This document shows positions 1-8,320 of a stretch of DNA of 44,633 nucleotides, piece by piece; position 1 is the stretch's first letter, and each line of letters opens with the position of its first letter. A program made the translations under genes and the position numbers. The notes under the pieces were generated by a model. The model was not told the origin of the DNA and searched no databases. It saw nothing but the letters and a program-made list of their open reading frames with translations. The DNA comes from Nostoc punctiforme NIES-2108 (GTDB lineage Bacteria > Cyanobacteriota > Cyanobacteriia > Cyanobacteriales > Nostocaceae), in NCBI GenBank assembly GCA_003326195.1, contig LXQE01000085.1:235042-279674 (forward strand). The letters are read 5' to 3'.

Positions 1-294
1 AATCTATCTTATGAGGTTAAAGAAGATGACCTCCGCCAAGTCTTTGCAGAATATGGAACTGTAAAAAACGTTCAATTGCCTATCGACCGAGAAACAGGTC
101 GGATGAGAGGTTTCGGCTTTGTGGAATTGGAATCAGACGAACAAGAACAAGCAGCAATTGATGCCCTTGATAATGCTGAATGGATGGGTCGAAGCTTAAA
201 AGTTAATAAAGCCAAGCCCAAGACAGACGGCGGTTCCTCTGGTGGTAGACGAGGAGGCTATGGTGGCGGTGGCGGTGGTGGTGGCCGCTATTAA
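1..294 (+). CDS. RRM-type glycine-rich RNA-binding protein (5' end missing)
   Basis: The gene enters the window already open; frame 1 reads through from base 1 and stops with TAA at 292-294. The visible part is the second half of an RNA recognition motif: the RNP1 motif RGFGFVEL lies at about residues 37-44 of the visible protein, and the residues at the edge (NLSY) match the end of RNP2. A short linker is followed by a Gly-rich tail (GGYGGGGGGGG). This is the architecture of cyanobacterial Rbp proteins, about 95-110 aa, which bind RNA and in several cyanobacteria respond to cold. About 5-10 N-terminal residues are probably missing. A strong terminator follows 36 bases after the stop, so the gene ends its transcription unit. 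Confidence 0.93.
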   Translation, partial: NLSYEVKEDDLRQVFAEYGTVKNVQLPIDRETGRMRGFGFVELESDEQEQAAIDALDNAEWMGRSLKVNKAKPKTDGGSSGGRRGGYGGGGGGGGRY

Positions 295-330
295 GGTCTA
301 AAACCAAAAATTTAACTCTAAAGTCTTAAG

Positions 331-355
331 GGCAGACAAGGAGTCTGCCTTTTTT
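331..355 (+). terminator. Rho-independent terminator of the RRM gene
   Basis: A perfect 7-bp stem (GGCAGAC/GTCTGCC) with a 5-base loop is followed directly by six T. It lies 36 bases after the stop codon of the RNA-binding protein gene. Confidence 0.9.
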
Positions 356-399
356 GCGTTTTGGTTGACCGAAGAAATGCAGTTCCGATAAAACAAGTT

Positions 400-720
400 T
401 CAAAAGCCTTGGATAAAAGAATGACTCTGACTTTTCACGTTATGTGGAAAAGTCCACGAAAAACCTAACCTCCTAACCCCCTTCCCGATGCGGGAAGAGC
501 AGGGTGGTTTCATACGAAAAAAGAAAAATATGGAAGTCTTTATTTCTCGTTTAGAACCATAGATTTTGACCCCTCTCCAAACCTCTCCCCGATGCGGAGA
601 GAGGCTTTGAAACCCGGCTTTAGTTTTTCTCTGCTTATATAAAACCACCCTGTTTCCCGATGCGGGAAGGGGGAAATTCAAAGTCTCTCTCCTTTTAGGA
701 GAGAGATTTAGAGAGAGGTT
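400..720. repeat. Intergenic palindromic repeats
   Basis: The 630-base gap between the RRM gene and the next gene holds several copies of the core CCCGATGCGGG, itself a small palindrome. Two longer arms (about 482-510 and 643-669) both contain AGGGTGG or its complement and face each other as inverted repeats, so about 190 bases could fold as one hairpin. A third related core lies near 590-602. Such motifs are common dispersed intergenic repeats in Nostoc-type genomes. I see no credible gene in this gap. Confidence 0.6.
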
Positions 721-924
721 TTGCAGATGCCGTGAAAAGTCACAAGAATGACTGGGGACTATTATTGTGACTCAGCACTCAGCAATGGCTCAACCTTAGC
801 TATCCGCTAACAGCACTTTCAAATCAGAGAGCAGGATGCAGGAGGTTTTAGGAAATAATTCTTATGAAGCCATGCGTTAGGGTAGCTTCCCGCAGGTATC
901 GTTTTTGTAATAGGTGTAGCAACC

Positions 925-1443
925 ATGAACCCAGAAGCTAAACATATTGTTAACGAACTAAGGCATAAGTTTTACTCTAACTTTGCTGCTACTATGAACA
1001 TGCCAGTACTTATAACTGGTACATCTTATAGTAGTAATTCACCGATCGCATCTTGGATGGATCGTAAGCAGAGACTCAACTATATAAATGTATACGCCTA
1101 TACAGCACCCGATAAATTTGTTCCATTTCGCCCATTCATTCTGCGAGTGGCTATTAACAAGAGTGCTGGTAGAGTGACGACGATTAGAAAAGGACAAATC
1201 TGCCGAGGTCTGAATTTGGTGTGGGATTTCGAGTTAACTGTATTACCAAAAGAAATCTTAGACTTTCTTCCCTGGATAGTTAACTTAGTTGAGGCCCATG
1301 AGAAAGGTTCGCCCTTGTTGCTAGAATCACCACCCCATTCATTTGAATTAAACGTGTCAGAGGTCAAGTTATTTAATAACGCCTGGACTGAAAAAGCTTG
1401 GCTCTTGGCAAATCCGACCATATTTCCTACTCGAAATATATAA
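925..1443 (+). CDS. Protein of unknown function (172 aa)
   Basis: I do not recognise a family. The protein has no signal peptide, no membrane segment and no repeats. It is mixed in composition, with an aromatic-rich central part (INVYAYTAPDKFVPFRPF, about residues 54-71) and a hydrophobic stretch LDFLPWIVNLV near residue 113. The ATG at 925 is the first start in frame; the upstream sequence has only a weak ribosome site. It stands alone: a repeat-rich gap lies before it and an aldo/keto reductase follows 160 bases later. Sensible codon use and length support a real gene; the function is unknown. Confidence 0.65.
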   Translation: MNPEAKHIVNELRHKFYSNFAATMNMPVLITGTSYSSNSPIASWMDRKQRLNYINVYAYTAPDKFVPFRPFILRVAINKSAGRVTTIRKGQICRGLNLVWDFELTVLPKEILDFLPWIVNLVEAHEKGSPLLLESPPHSFELNVSEVKLFNNAWTEKAWLLANPTIFPTRNI

Positions 1444-1603
1444 TTTTTTTAATTTTCATAAATAAATTTAGTTTCTCTCAAACCCTTTTGGCAGAGAGAA
1501 AAACTATTTTTTACAAGCTCCTGCCTCCTGCCTTTCTCCGATGAATGATTGAGGACTGCTATATATGCCTGATAATTAATAAGGCAATCTATAAACAGCA
1601 AAG

Positions 1604-2611
1604 ATGCAGACTCTCCAAAAACTCTCTCTCCCAAGCATGGGCTGCGGCACTTGGGCCTGGGGCAACCAACTGCTTTGGGGATATGACGAAAGTATGGATG
1701 AGCAGTTGCAGGCCGTCTTTAACCTTTGTGTCAGCAACGGTGTAACTTTATTTGATACAGGCGATTCTTACGGAACGGGGAGATTGAATGGCCGGAGTGA
1801 GTTACTTCTGGGACGATTCAACCGAGAATATGTAGGTTCAAACAAAGAAAATATTTGTATTGCGACTAAGCTTGCTGCTTATCCGTGGAGATGGACACGT
1901 CAATCAATGGTAAGGGCTTGTCAATCATCTGCCCAACGCCTGGGAAAAAATGTCGATTTGGTACAGATGCACTGGTCAACAGCAAACTATGCTCCTTGGC
2001 AAGAGGAAGGACTATTAGATGGTCTTGCCGATTTGTATGAGCAAAGACTGGTCAAGGGAGTGGGATTATCCAATTATGGGCCGAAACGGCTTCAGCGAGT
2101 GCAGAAAAAATTTGCCGAACGAGGCGTTCCGATTACAACTCTGCAAGTTCAATACTCTCTGTTGTCTACATATCCTGTTACCCAACTCAAGCTCAAAGAC
2201 CTTTGTGATGAGTTAGACATTAAATTGATTGCCTACAGCCCTCTCGCTTTGGGAATATTAACAGGAAAATACTCTGAGCAAGGCCCTTTGCCTAAAGGCA
2301 TTCGAGGTCTGTTATTTAAACAAATATTATCAGGAATGCGTAGAGGTGAAGCGGCTTCTGCTGGCAAATCGCTTTTGGAATGTTTGCGAGAGGTGGCACA
2401 GTTCAGAAACAAAACTATGTCACAGGTAGCAATTAATTGGTGTATTTGTAAAGGAACTATTCCCATCCCTGGAGCAAAGAGCGTCGAACAAGCCAAGGAG
2501 AACCTTGGGGCGTTGGGTTGGCAATTAGACGCTGGTGAGATTGCAGAGTTGGATAAGGCGGCGGCAAATTCAGACAAAAAAATGGTACAAAATATCTTTC
2601 AAACTAAGTAA
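1604..2611 (+). CDS. Aldo/keto reductase
   Basis: A 335-residue NADPH-dependent aldo/keto reductase of the soluble TIM-barrel family, which reduces aldehydes or ketones; the physiological substrate cannot be read from sequence. The catalytic tetrad is visible: Asp51 and Tyr56 in FDTGDSYGTG, Lys89 in CIATKLA and His123 in LVQMHWS. The SNYGPKRL segment and the C-terminal IPIPGAKSVEQAKENLGAL match the substrate and NADP phosphate-binding region of the family. Length is normal. The ATG at 1604 gives the expected N-terminus (KLSLPSMGCGTWAWG). The gene is monocistronic as far as can be seen and is followed by a tandem repeat array. Confidence 0.93.
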   Translation: MQTLQKLSLPSMGCGTWAWGNQLLWGYDESMDEQLQAVFNLCVSNGVTLFDTGDSYGTGRLNGRSELLLGRFNREYVGSNKENICIATKLAAYPWRWTRQSMVRACQSSAQRLGKNVDLVQMHWSTANYAPWQEEGLLDGLADLYEQRLVKGVGLSNYGPKRLQRVQKKFAERGVPITTLQVQYSLLSTYPVTQLKLKDLCDELDIKLIAYSPLALGILTGKYSEQGPLPKGIRGLLFKQILSGMRRGEAASAGKSLLECLREVAQFRNKTMSQVAINWCICKGTIPIPGAKSVEQAKENLGALGWQLDAGEIAELDKAAANSDKKMVQNIFQTK

Positions 2612-2728
2612 AATTTTAACGTTGCTGAATTTGCCCTACTAAAGCCTAATTCTGGTTAAGTGAAATCCACAAAATTGGTGTCGAATGTCACTATAGACTC
2701 AGCAATATCCACTAAAAATATGATGTTT

Positions 2729-2935
2729 GTAACGAAAATCGTAGTGGTGGTAACTAAATTCGTAACATTGTAACGAAAATAATCATGTTTGTAACGAAAA
2801 TCGTAGCGTTAGTAACTACACTCATTATTTTAGTAACAAACTCGTAATATTGTAACGAAAATAATCATGTTTGTAACAAAAATCGTAGTGGTGATAACTA
2901 AACTCGTTATTTTAGTAACTTAAAGCGTGATGTTA
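2729..2935. repeat. 21-bp tandem repeat array (GTAAC type)
   Basis: Ten consecutive units begin with GTAAC (one has ATAAC) at 2729, 2750, 2770, 2791, 2812, 2833, 2852, 2873, 2894 and 2915. Spacing is 21 bases except for three units of 20, 21 and 19. The unit reads roughly GTAACnAAAATCGTA followed by a variable T/G-rich tail. One more GTAAC lies at 2949. The array sits in the 650-base gap between the aldo/keto reductase and the parDE pair. Small indels break every frame, so it is not a coding heptapeptide repeat. No other gene is visible in this gap. Confidence 0.85.
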
Positions 2936-3262
2936 GTGGTGATATTTAGTAACGGCAACTAGTTTCAATTCAAAAAGCTTAGATATCACACGCAATATAT
3001 TGATAAAGTAATGCTGAACTGTGCAAAATCCGTAACGCTGAGTTAAATCTGGGTTTTTTAACTTAGTTGCGGAATTTAGAACAAAAATGGTGTGTTAATA
3101 AGTAAATAGAATGCACATAGTCAAGGCAGTATATGATAATTGAAACTGCGGCGATCGCTATTTTCTCATCAACCAAGGTGCGATCGTTAAACGTTTCCGC
3201 AAAGACAACGCCTAACAATCTTGATAACATGGAAAAAATAGTTCAACCTCACTTCCAAGGTT

Positions 3263-3517
3263 ATGAGCAACATTAATATTTCCTTACCTGGGTCGATGAA
3301 AGTCTTTATTGAGGAACAAGTGGCTGAAGGTGGCTACAGTTCAGTTAGCGAATATCTACAAGAGTTGATCGTTCAACACCAAAAACGCAAGATGCAAGAA
3401 AAGATAGAAGAACTTTTAATTACAGGACTTGAAAGTGGAGAGACGATAGAAGTTAATGATGAATGGTGGCAGCAAAAACGCACACATCTGATCGACCTGA
3501 TGCATCAAGAGAACTAA
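3263..3517 (+). CDS. ParD-like antitoxin (type II toxin-antitoxin)
   Basis: An 84-residue protein. The N-terminal ribbon-helix-helix region is ISLPGSMKVFIEEQV, then GGYSSVSEYLQELI, typical of ParD/CC2985 antitoxins that bind DNA as dimers. The acidic C-terminal half (EELLITGLESGETIEV) is the usual toxin-wrapping tail. Its stop codon TAA (3515-3517) shares one base with the ATG of the toxin, a strong sign of translational coupling. An AGG lies close before the ATG at 3263. The family is known to repress its own promoter with the toxin as co-repressor; no clear operator palindrome is visible here. Confidence 0.88.
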   Translation: MSNINISLPGSMKVFIEEQVAEGGYSSVSEYLQELIVQHQKRKMQEKIEELLITGLESGETIEVNDEWWQQKRTHLIDLMHQEN

Positions 3518-3810
3518 TGACAAAGCAGATAGTCATTACACCCAAAGCAAGTTTAGATATTGATGAGTATTTTGCTTACATTGCCCAAGAAAACCCCGAA
3601 ACGGCTCTTTTATTTTTTGACTCTGTAAGAGAAACTTTTGCACAGTTAGCAAGAACGCCTGGAATGGGTAGCCGTTATCCTCTGGATAATCTTAGTTTAC
3701 AAGGTTTACGTAAATGGGCTGTTAAAGGATTTAAAAAGTATCTAATTTTTTACTTTGAGGGAGATGAAACCATTGAAGTTGTGGGATTCTCTATGCTGGG
3801 CAAGATATAG
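3517..3810 (+). CDS. ParE/RelE-family toxin
   Basis: A 97-residue protein of the ParE/RelE fold. Visible features are the helical N-terminus (SLDIDEYFAYIAQENPETA), the FPxxG-like turn TPGMGSRYP, and the C-terminal beta region VKGFKKYLIFYF followed by EVVGF. The open frame extends upstream, but the ATG at 3517 overlapping the antitoxin stop gives the normal family length. Family members target DNA gyrase (ParE) or ribosome-bound mRNA (RelE). The sequence looks closer to ParE, but the target cannot be decided by eye. It is paired with the antitoxin directly upstream. Confidence 0.88.
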   Translation: MTKQIVITPKASLDIDEYFAYIAQENPETALLFFDSVRETFAQLARTPGMGSRYPLDNLSLQGLRKWAVKGFKKYLIFYFEGDETIEVVGFSMLGKI

Positions 3811-3871
3811 AAAGGATTTTAGAATAGGAATAATATTGATTAGCGATCGCTTGTATGATTGCGTTGGTGGA

Positions 3872-3950
3872 GCGATGTCTACGATGGGCTGCGCCTACGC
3901 TTTTCTCTCATCAACACAAATGCGTAAGCGTAGCCCGTCGTAGACATCGC
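3872..3950. repeat. Dispersed palindromic repeat with 29-base arms
   Basis: Arms at 3872-3900 and 3922-3950 are inverted copies matching at 26 of 29 positions, starting GCGATGTCTACGA. The 21-base loop begins TTTTCTCTCATCAAC. It separates the two toxin-antitoxin pairs. The loop plus edge (3900-3923) recurs exactly at 4754-4777, and arm sequence recurs inside coding DNA at 17498-17520 and 17611-17640 and, diverged, at 24641-24670. Confidence 0.8.
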
Positions 3951-3985
3951 CTTTTACAATTGGAGTATTAATTGTATTTACATCT

Positions 3986-4285
3986 ATGAACTTTCCTCCC
4001 CAAATCCAACAAAAGATTGAAAAATGGGCAAGCAGTCAGGGAATTTCGGCTGAACAGTTTGTTTTGCAAGCTATTGCAGAAAAAATTGACACGCTGAGTC
4101 AACAAGTTACTGAAGAACATACTCAACAAAACTCTGAGATGACCAATGTACTGCCTCTTAACCAACCAAATATTTATCGAAAAGAAGGGATTTTAGTTGT
4201 AGAGGCAGAATTACCAGAAACCTTTGATGTTAATGTTTTTATAGATGAGTTGAGAGAAGAACGCATTCAGGATCAAATAACTTAA
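3986..4285 (+). CDS. Putative antitoxin of a PIN-domain toxin pair
   Basis: A 99-residue protein that I place by context rather than by a diagnostic motif. The N-terminus (FPPQIQQKIEKWASSQG followed by ISAEQFVLQAIAEK) is consistent with a ribbon-helix-helix or short helical DNA-binding segment. The C-terminal half is acidic and ends VFIDELREERIQDQIT. Its stop TAA overlaps the ATG of the PIN toxin by one base, exactly as in the parDE-like pair upstream. Together they form a VapBC-like two-gene operon. The antitoxin class (RHH or another fold) is uncertain. Confidence 0.75.
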   Translation: MNFPPQIQQKIEKWASSQGISAEQFVLQAIAEKIDTLSQQVTEEHTQQNSEMTNVLPLNQPNIYRKEGILVVEAELPETFDVNVFIDELREERIQDQIT

Positions 4286-4719
4286 TGAAAGTCTTGTTTG
4301 ATACTTCTGTCTTAGTTCCTGCATTCATTGTCAATCACCCGCAACATTCTGTTTGCTTTTCCAAGATTAAAGCTGCAAAATCTGGGCAAATCCAAGGGTT
4401 TATCTCAACTCACAGTTTAGCTGAAACATATTCTGTCATCACACGCTTACCTATTCAGCCGCGTATTAGTCCCCAACAAGCTGAGATGATTATTGTAGAT
4501 ATGTCACAGTATTTAGAGGGAGTTCCACTGCTTTTCAATGACTATCAGGCTGCAATCGCTCAAATGGCAACCTTAAATCTTCCAGGTGGCGGTATTTTTG
4601 ATGCTTTAATTGCTCAAGCTGCTTTAAAAGCAGAGGTAGACACTCTGTTAACCCTGAATCCAAATCACTTTACTCGTTTGGGAAATGCAATCGCTCACAT
4701 TGTACAAGTCCCCGATTAA
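4285..4719 (+). CDS. vapC: PIN-domain ribonuclease toxin (VapC-like)
   Basis: A 144-residue PIN domain, the fold of VapC toxins that cut RNA using acidic residues and a metal. The visible acidic set is Asp6 in VLFDTSVLV, Glu47 in SLAETYSV and Asp106 in GGIFDALIAQAA; the final strand is LLTLNPNHFTRL, where the usual last acidic residue is replaced by Asn (Asn125 or Asn127). That substitution is common in this subfamily and need not mean inactivity. Start ATG 4285 overlaps the antitoxin stop. A truncated dispersed repeat follows the gene. Confidence 0.87.
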   Translation: MKVLFDTSVLVPAFIVNHPQHSVCFSKIKAAKSGQIQGFISTHSLAETYSVITRLPIQPRISPQQAEMIIVDMSQYLEGVPLLFNDYQAAIAQMATLNLPGGGIFDALIAQAALKAEVDTLLTLNPNHFTRLGNAIAHIVQVPD

Positions 4720-4721
4720 AT

Positions 4722-4777
4722 GCGTAGACGCTTCTTTGGCTTGTCGTCAGGCGCTTTTCTCTCATCAACACAAATGC
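4722..4777. repeat. Truncated copy of the 3872-3950 dispersed repeat
   Basis: Bases 4754-4777 repeat 3900-3923 exactly over 24 bases, preceded by a diverged left arm (GCGTAGACGC onward) and lacking the right arm. With 3872-3950 it brackets the PIN toxin pair in direct orientation. A weaker relative of the loop (TTTTCTCATCAAC) lies near 3162-3174, upstream of the parDE pair. Confidence 0.75.
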
Positions 4778-4792
4778 TATATCTTCTGAGTT

Positions 4793-5560
4793 CTACGTTT
4801 CTATCTCAGATACATTCAAACCTGTTAACCTAGCTACCTGTTCTACTGTCATCCCAGACTCAAGTAAGTTGCGTGCAGTTTGTAATAACTGCGATTCTGC
4901 CTTGTCTGCCCTTTGGCGTTCTTGTTCTGCCCTTTGACGTTCCTTTTCTTCAGGAGTTGGCAGTAATTCTCCTGCCACATTCGCCCAGCGTAACCAAGTA
5001 GCATCAATACCTTTATAACTTCCATGCCACAACTGCAATGCTAACCCTAAAGATTGGCTCACTAACTGATTTTGAGCATTGAATGCAATAGGTTGATAAG
5101 CTCCTTTCTCATTAGAAAAACCAGCCCAATCATTAGGGTTAAAAGGGTCAAACCAGAAATATTCTGGCACACGCATTTTATTTTGATAAATTAGCTTTTT
5201 CTGATTTTTATCTGCTTGGGCTGTGCTGTCAGAAAGCAACTCAATGACTACATCTGGTGCTTTCTCCTCTTCCCAAACTACCCAACTGCGACGTTCTCCT
5301 TTCGGGACTCCCAACACAGCAAAAAAGTCTGGCCCCTTAAAGTCTTTGTTTCGTACCTGGGCCAGACTGTAGTAAACAAACATATTACCGCCGATAAACC
5401 CATCCTCTCGTTCTTCCAACCAAGGCATCAAAGCATCTATCAGCAAATCCATCTGGGCTTTGTGTCGTGCGCTTTCCATCGGGATACCGTCATCGTATGG
5501 TAATTCTGCTTGGGTAGGTGGAAGTTGAATATCTGGTGCAGCTAGGGTAGTTTCGGACAT
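4793..5560 (-). CDS. Uma2 family (DUF820) putative restriction-fold endonuclease
   Basis: A 255-residue Uma2/DUF820 protein, a PD-(D/E)XK-fold family strongly expanded in cyanobacteria. The core is visible: Asp78 in FKGPDFFAV, Asp103 and Glu107 in APDVVIELLS, and a Lys-containing segment NQKKLIYQNKMRVPEYFWFD. The last 60 residues are an Arg/Glu/Gln-rich helix (EEKERQRAEQERQRADKAES), probably a coiled coil, ending in a small helical motif EQVARLTGLNVSEIE seen in many cyanobacterial Uma2 proteins. Nuclease activity of the family is inferred from the fold; biological roles are largely unknown. It is convergent with the PIN-toxin gene. Confidence 0.9.
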   Translation of the reverse strand: MSETTLAAPDIQLPPTQAELPYDDGIPMESARHKAQMDLLIDALMPWLEEREDGFIGGNMFVYYSLAQVRNKDFKGPDFFAVLGVPKGERRSWVVWEEEKAPDVVIELLSDSTAQADKNQKKLIYQNKMRVPEYFWFDPFNPNDWAGFSNEKGAYQPIAFNAQNQLVSQSLGLALQLWHGSYKGIDATWLRWANVAGELLPTPEEKERQRAEQERQRADKAESQLLQTARNLLESGMTVEQVARLTGLNVSEIET

Positions 5561-5624
5561 AGCTTTTCACCTTGTGGTTAGGCGTGACGGGTATTTTTAT
5601 GTTAAGCGATCGCAGAAATTTCAG

Positions 5625-6851
5625 TTAATTTGCTTTCGACAGTTTTGCAATTTGCCCAGTAAAATATGCTTCTTGATGTTTGAGTTGTTGCGCCAGTTTT
5701 AACCCTTGTTGAAAAGCTGTTAATGCTTGAGGGAATTCTTTGCGTTCTAGATGCAATTGCCCAATTTGGTCATAACCTTGCATCATTCCGTAAAAATTGG
5801 CAGCTTGCGCCTGTATCTGCACCAGAATTTCGCTAGCTTGCAAAGCCTCTTCTGTTTGTCCTTGGGAACGATACAGCGCAATTAACTTCTGCAAAGCATC
5901 ACCAGCCCGAACGTACTCCTTTAATTGCCAAGCAGTGGTATAAGCTTCTTGATAATTATTAAAAGCTTCTAGCAGTAAGTTAGGATCTTTCTTGGCTAGA
6001 GATTCGTAATCTGAAGCGATCGCTAGCTTTAATTCTGGTATTTCCGTAAGTTTATTTTCATTAACATAAATTTCTGCTAGTTTGTTAAGTACATTCAATG
6101 ACTGCTGTGGTTGGCTTGTCTGCTCGTAAATATAAGCTAGTTGTTGCAGATATGTTACCTCGTTGGCACGATCGCCAAGAGAAGTAGCGAAACTCAACAA
6201 TTCCTCGTAGATTGGCGCAGCTTTGCGATAATCAAACCAACTCAAATGCAGTTCTCCAAGTGTTTTGAGGGTTTCTAATAGCGCTGTTTGGTCTTGTTGT
6301 TGTCGCACTACTAGCAAAACTTGGTTGTAAGCTTCTATAGCTAGTTTAGACGAGCGCACATTTTTGTAAGCTTCACCTAGCGATCGCCACAATTCTAGAT
6401 CAATTGGGGCAGTTTTTTTCTGAGATTGCGCCTGTTTTTGAATCGCTTGCAATCTTTCCGTAATATATTGTACTTCTTGGCTGTCATTTTGCTTCCAAGC
6501 GATCGCCCCAACTCGTGATAATGCTTGCACCTCTGCTAATGAACCTAAAAAGCGCCGCAAACGCAGTTCTCGGTTCCAAATTTCAAAGGCCGCAATCGGT
6601 TCACCGGCTTGTAGTTTCGCCGCCGCTTCTTGATTTAACGCATCTAACGCTGGTTCTAACTTTTGTCGTTCTTGGGGAGTTAACGGCTGTTTATCCTTGG
6701 GCGATCGCGGTGACAGTGGATCGGGTGTGGTAATCTCTAGAGGGCTGGGAGGAAATTTATCAGGTGGTTTCGGCGGTTTACTCTCTGCCAGTGTTAAGGA
6801 ATTGCTAAAGAGTATAGTGGCAGTAGCGATCGCAATTAAGTGCCTGAGCAT
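5625..6851 (-). CDS. Exported tetratricopeptide repeat protein
   Basis: A 408-residue protein with an N-terminal signal peptide (MLRHLIAIATATILFSNSLT, cleavage likely after ALAES-like LTLAES), a Pro-rich linker (KPPKPPDKFPPSPLEI) and then helical TPR-like repeats to the end. Repeats are clear around LAIEAYNQVLLV, KAAPIYEELLSFA, QSLNVLNKLAEIY and QALTAFQQGLKLAQQL. TPR arrays bind proteins, so it is likely a periplasmic or thylakoid-lumen scaffold; no enzymatic domain is visible. It is monocistronic, and its start faces away from cpcT, separated by 359 bases. Confidence 0.88.
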   Translation of the reverse strand: MLRHLIAIATATILFSNSLTLAESKPPKPPDKFPPSPLEITTPDPLSPRSPKDKQPLTPQERQKLEPALDALNQEAAAKLQAGEPIAAFEIWNRELRLRRFLGSLAEVQALSRVGAIAWKQNDSQEVQYITERLQAIQKQAQSQKKTAPIDLELWRSLGEAYKNVRSSKLAIEAYNQVLLVVRQQQDQTALLETLKTLGELHLSWFDYRKAAPIYEELLSFATSLGDRANEVTYLQQLAYIYEQTSQPQQSLNVLNKLAEIYVNENKLTEIPELKLAIASDYESLAKKDPNLLLEAFNNYQEAYTTAWQLKEYVRAGDALQKLIALYRSQGQTEEALQASEILVQIQAQAANFYGMMQGYDQIGQLHLERKEFPQALTAFQQGLKLAQQLKHQEAYFTGQIAKLSKAN

Positions 6852-7210
6852 GAGTACTTTACTTTGCCTTGAGTGATTTGCATGAGATAATTAGCAATTA
6901 TCCCCATGCCTATTATTGACTAACTATTCTCCAGCTTTTCTCCAGCTTGACAAGAAAAGCTTACCTGAGAGCTATGTGGCTTCAGGATACACTAAGTGCG
7001 GATTTTGCCAAAATAAATGCCTAACGAGTTTTAGTTCTTAAGTACAAGATGTCAGCAGTTTAACTTGTACTGAAGCAGCCTAATTTTCTCCAGTCAAAGC
7101 AGCCATCGTAGATATAATTTAAAAATTGCGATCGCAACCGGGATTTTTGAGTCTAGGGAGTGTCAAAATAATCCTAGATCATATTTAAGCAACTAGTCGA
7201 TCGTTTTGTA
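6852..7210. other. Divergent intergenic region with a small inverted repeat
   Basis: This 359-base gap must carry the promoters of the TPR gene and cpcT. An 8-bp inverted repeat (AGTACAAG at 7041-7048, CTTGTACT at 7064-7071) could be an operator, but no known consensus is matched with confidence. No gene is visible. Confidence 0.4.
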
Positions 7211-7801
7211 ATGACTCATTCTACTGATATCGCCACCTTAGCCCGCTGGATGGCAGCTGACTTTAGCAATCAAGAACAAGCTTTTGAAAATCCACCTTTT
7301 TATGCCCATATCCGCGTGTGTATCCGTCCTCTTCCCTTAGAATTGTTCTCAGGGGTAAGTTTGTTTCTCGAACAAGCTTATGATTTTATGCTCAATCAAC
7401 CCTACCGGATGCGGGTAATGAAGTTGATTCCGGCAGAAAACCACATTGCAATTGAACACTACACAGTTAAAGAAGAAGAAAAATTTTACGGTGCATCCCG
7501 TGAACCCGAACGCCTCAAAGAGTTGTCTGTTGACCAATTGGAAAAAATGTCAGGCTGCAACATGATTGTAGAGTGGACAGGGAAGAGTTTCAAAGGCAGA
7601 GTTGAACCTGGTAAAGCCTGCATAGTGGTTCGTGACGGCAAAAATACTTATCTGGATAACGAATTTGAGATTGACGCTAAAGAATTTTTCAGCCTCGACC
7701 GGGGAAGGGATTTAGACACCGATGAGCGTCTCTGGGGTTCTATCGCCGGCCCATTTCACTTTCTGCGTTGGGGTAGTTTTGCCGACGAAGTAAAGGTGTA
7801 A
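7211..7801 (+). CDS. cpcT: CpcT/CpeT-type phycobiliprotein lyase
   Basis: A 196-residue protein of the CpcT/CpeT family. CpcT attaches phycocyanobilin to Cys-153 of the beta subunit of phycocyanin during phycobilisome assembly. The family motifs are visible: N-terminal ARWMAADFSNQEQAFENPPF, then FLEQAYDFMLNQPYRMRVMKL, the YGASREPERL segment, CNMIVEWTGKSFKGRVEPG, and the C-terminal LWGSIAGPFHFLRWG. Length is normal. Which beta-subunit chromophore it serves (CpcT or CpeT) is not certain from sequence alone, but the N-terminus resembles CpcT. A decayed copy of its last about 38 codons and its downstream DNA lies at 15212-15400. Confidence 0.9.
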   Translation: MTHSTDIATLARWMAADFSNQEQAFENPPFYAHIRVCIRPLPLELFSGVSLFLEQAYDFMLNQPYRMRVMKLIPAENHIAIEHYTVKEEEKFYGASREPERLKELSVDQLEKMSGCNMIVEWTGKSFKGRVEPGKACIVVRDGKNTYLDNEFEIDAKEFFSLDRGRDLDTDERLWGSIAGPFHFLRWGSFADEVKV

Positions 7802-8043
7802 CAAGTGAAAAGTGAGGAGTTACAACCCAAAACTCTCTTTAATTTGCTAAGAGTTGTCTGTGGTTTGGTCAACTTGTAATCGCAACTTTTAGCGATCGCC
7901 CAAAGACTACCAAAAACATCCAGTTAACCTACTATCTCTACCTCAGAATCCTATGCTATCATGGTTTAACTAGCGCCCTATGGCTACTAAATGGCTACTA
8001 AGACACCTTAGCAACATTAAAGTAGTTGAGGGAATCTTGCTGT

Positions 8044-8114
<71 letters not shown>

Positions 8115-8115
8115 T

Positions 8116-8132
8116 AAGGCTTTCAGCCTTTT
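8116..8132 (+). terminator. Probable terminator after tRNA-Cys
   Basis: A short stem AAGGCT/AGCCTT with a 3-base loop and a few T lies one base after the tRNA. It is weak and short; some other end signal may be used. Confidence 0.45.
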
Positions 8133-8320
8133 AGGATAATCAAAAATCACATAAAAGGCTTTTTTGATATTCAAACTGATATTCAAAGTCCAAGCCTACT
8201 GCTTTCTAAACTGTAAGATGTCTTAGATTGCACTAGGTAACTCGACTATATATGAATGGCACTAACTTTTTTCCTAATTCCTATTAGGCGTAAGTCATGT
8301 AATTTTATACAATCCCGAAA

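Noticed and set aside
400..681. 93-codon minus-strand frame over the intergenic palindromes
   Set aside because: It translates repeat DNA (cores with CCCGATGCGGG) and has no start signal.
1098..1421. 107-codon minus-strand frame opposite the unknown protein
   Set aside because: It is a shadow of the plus-strand gene, which has the better start and composition.
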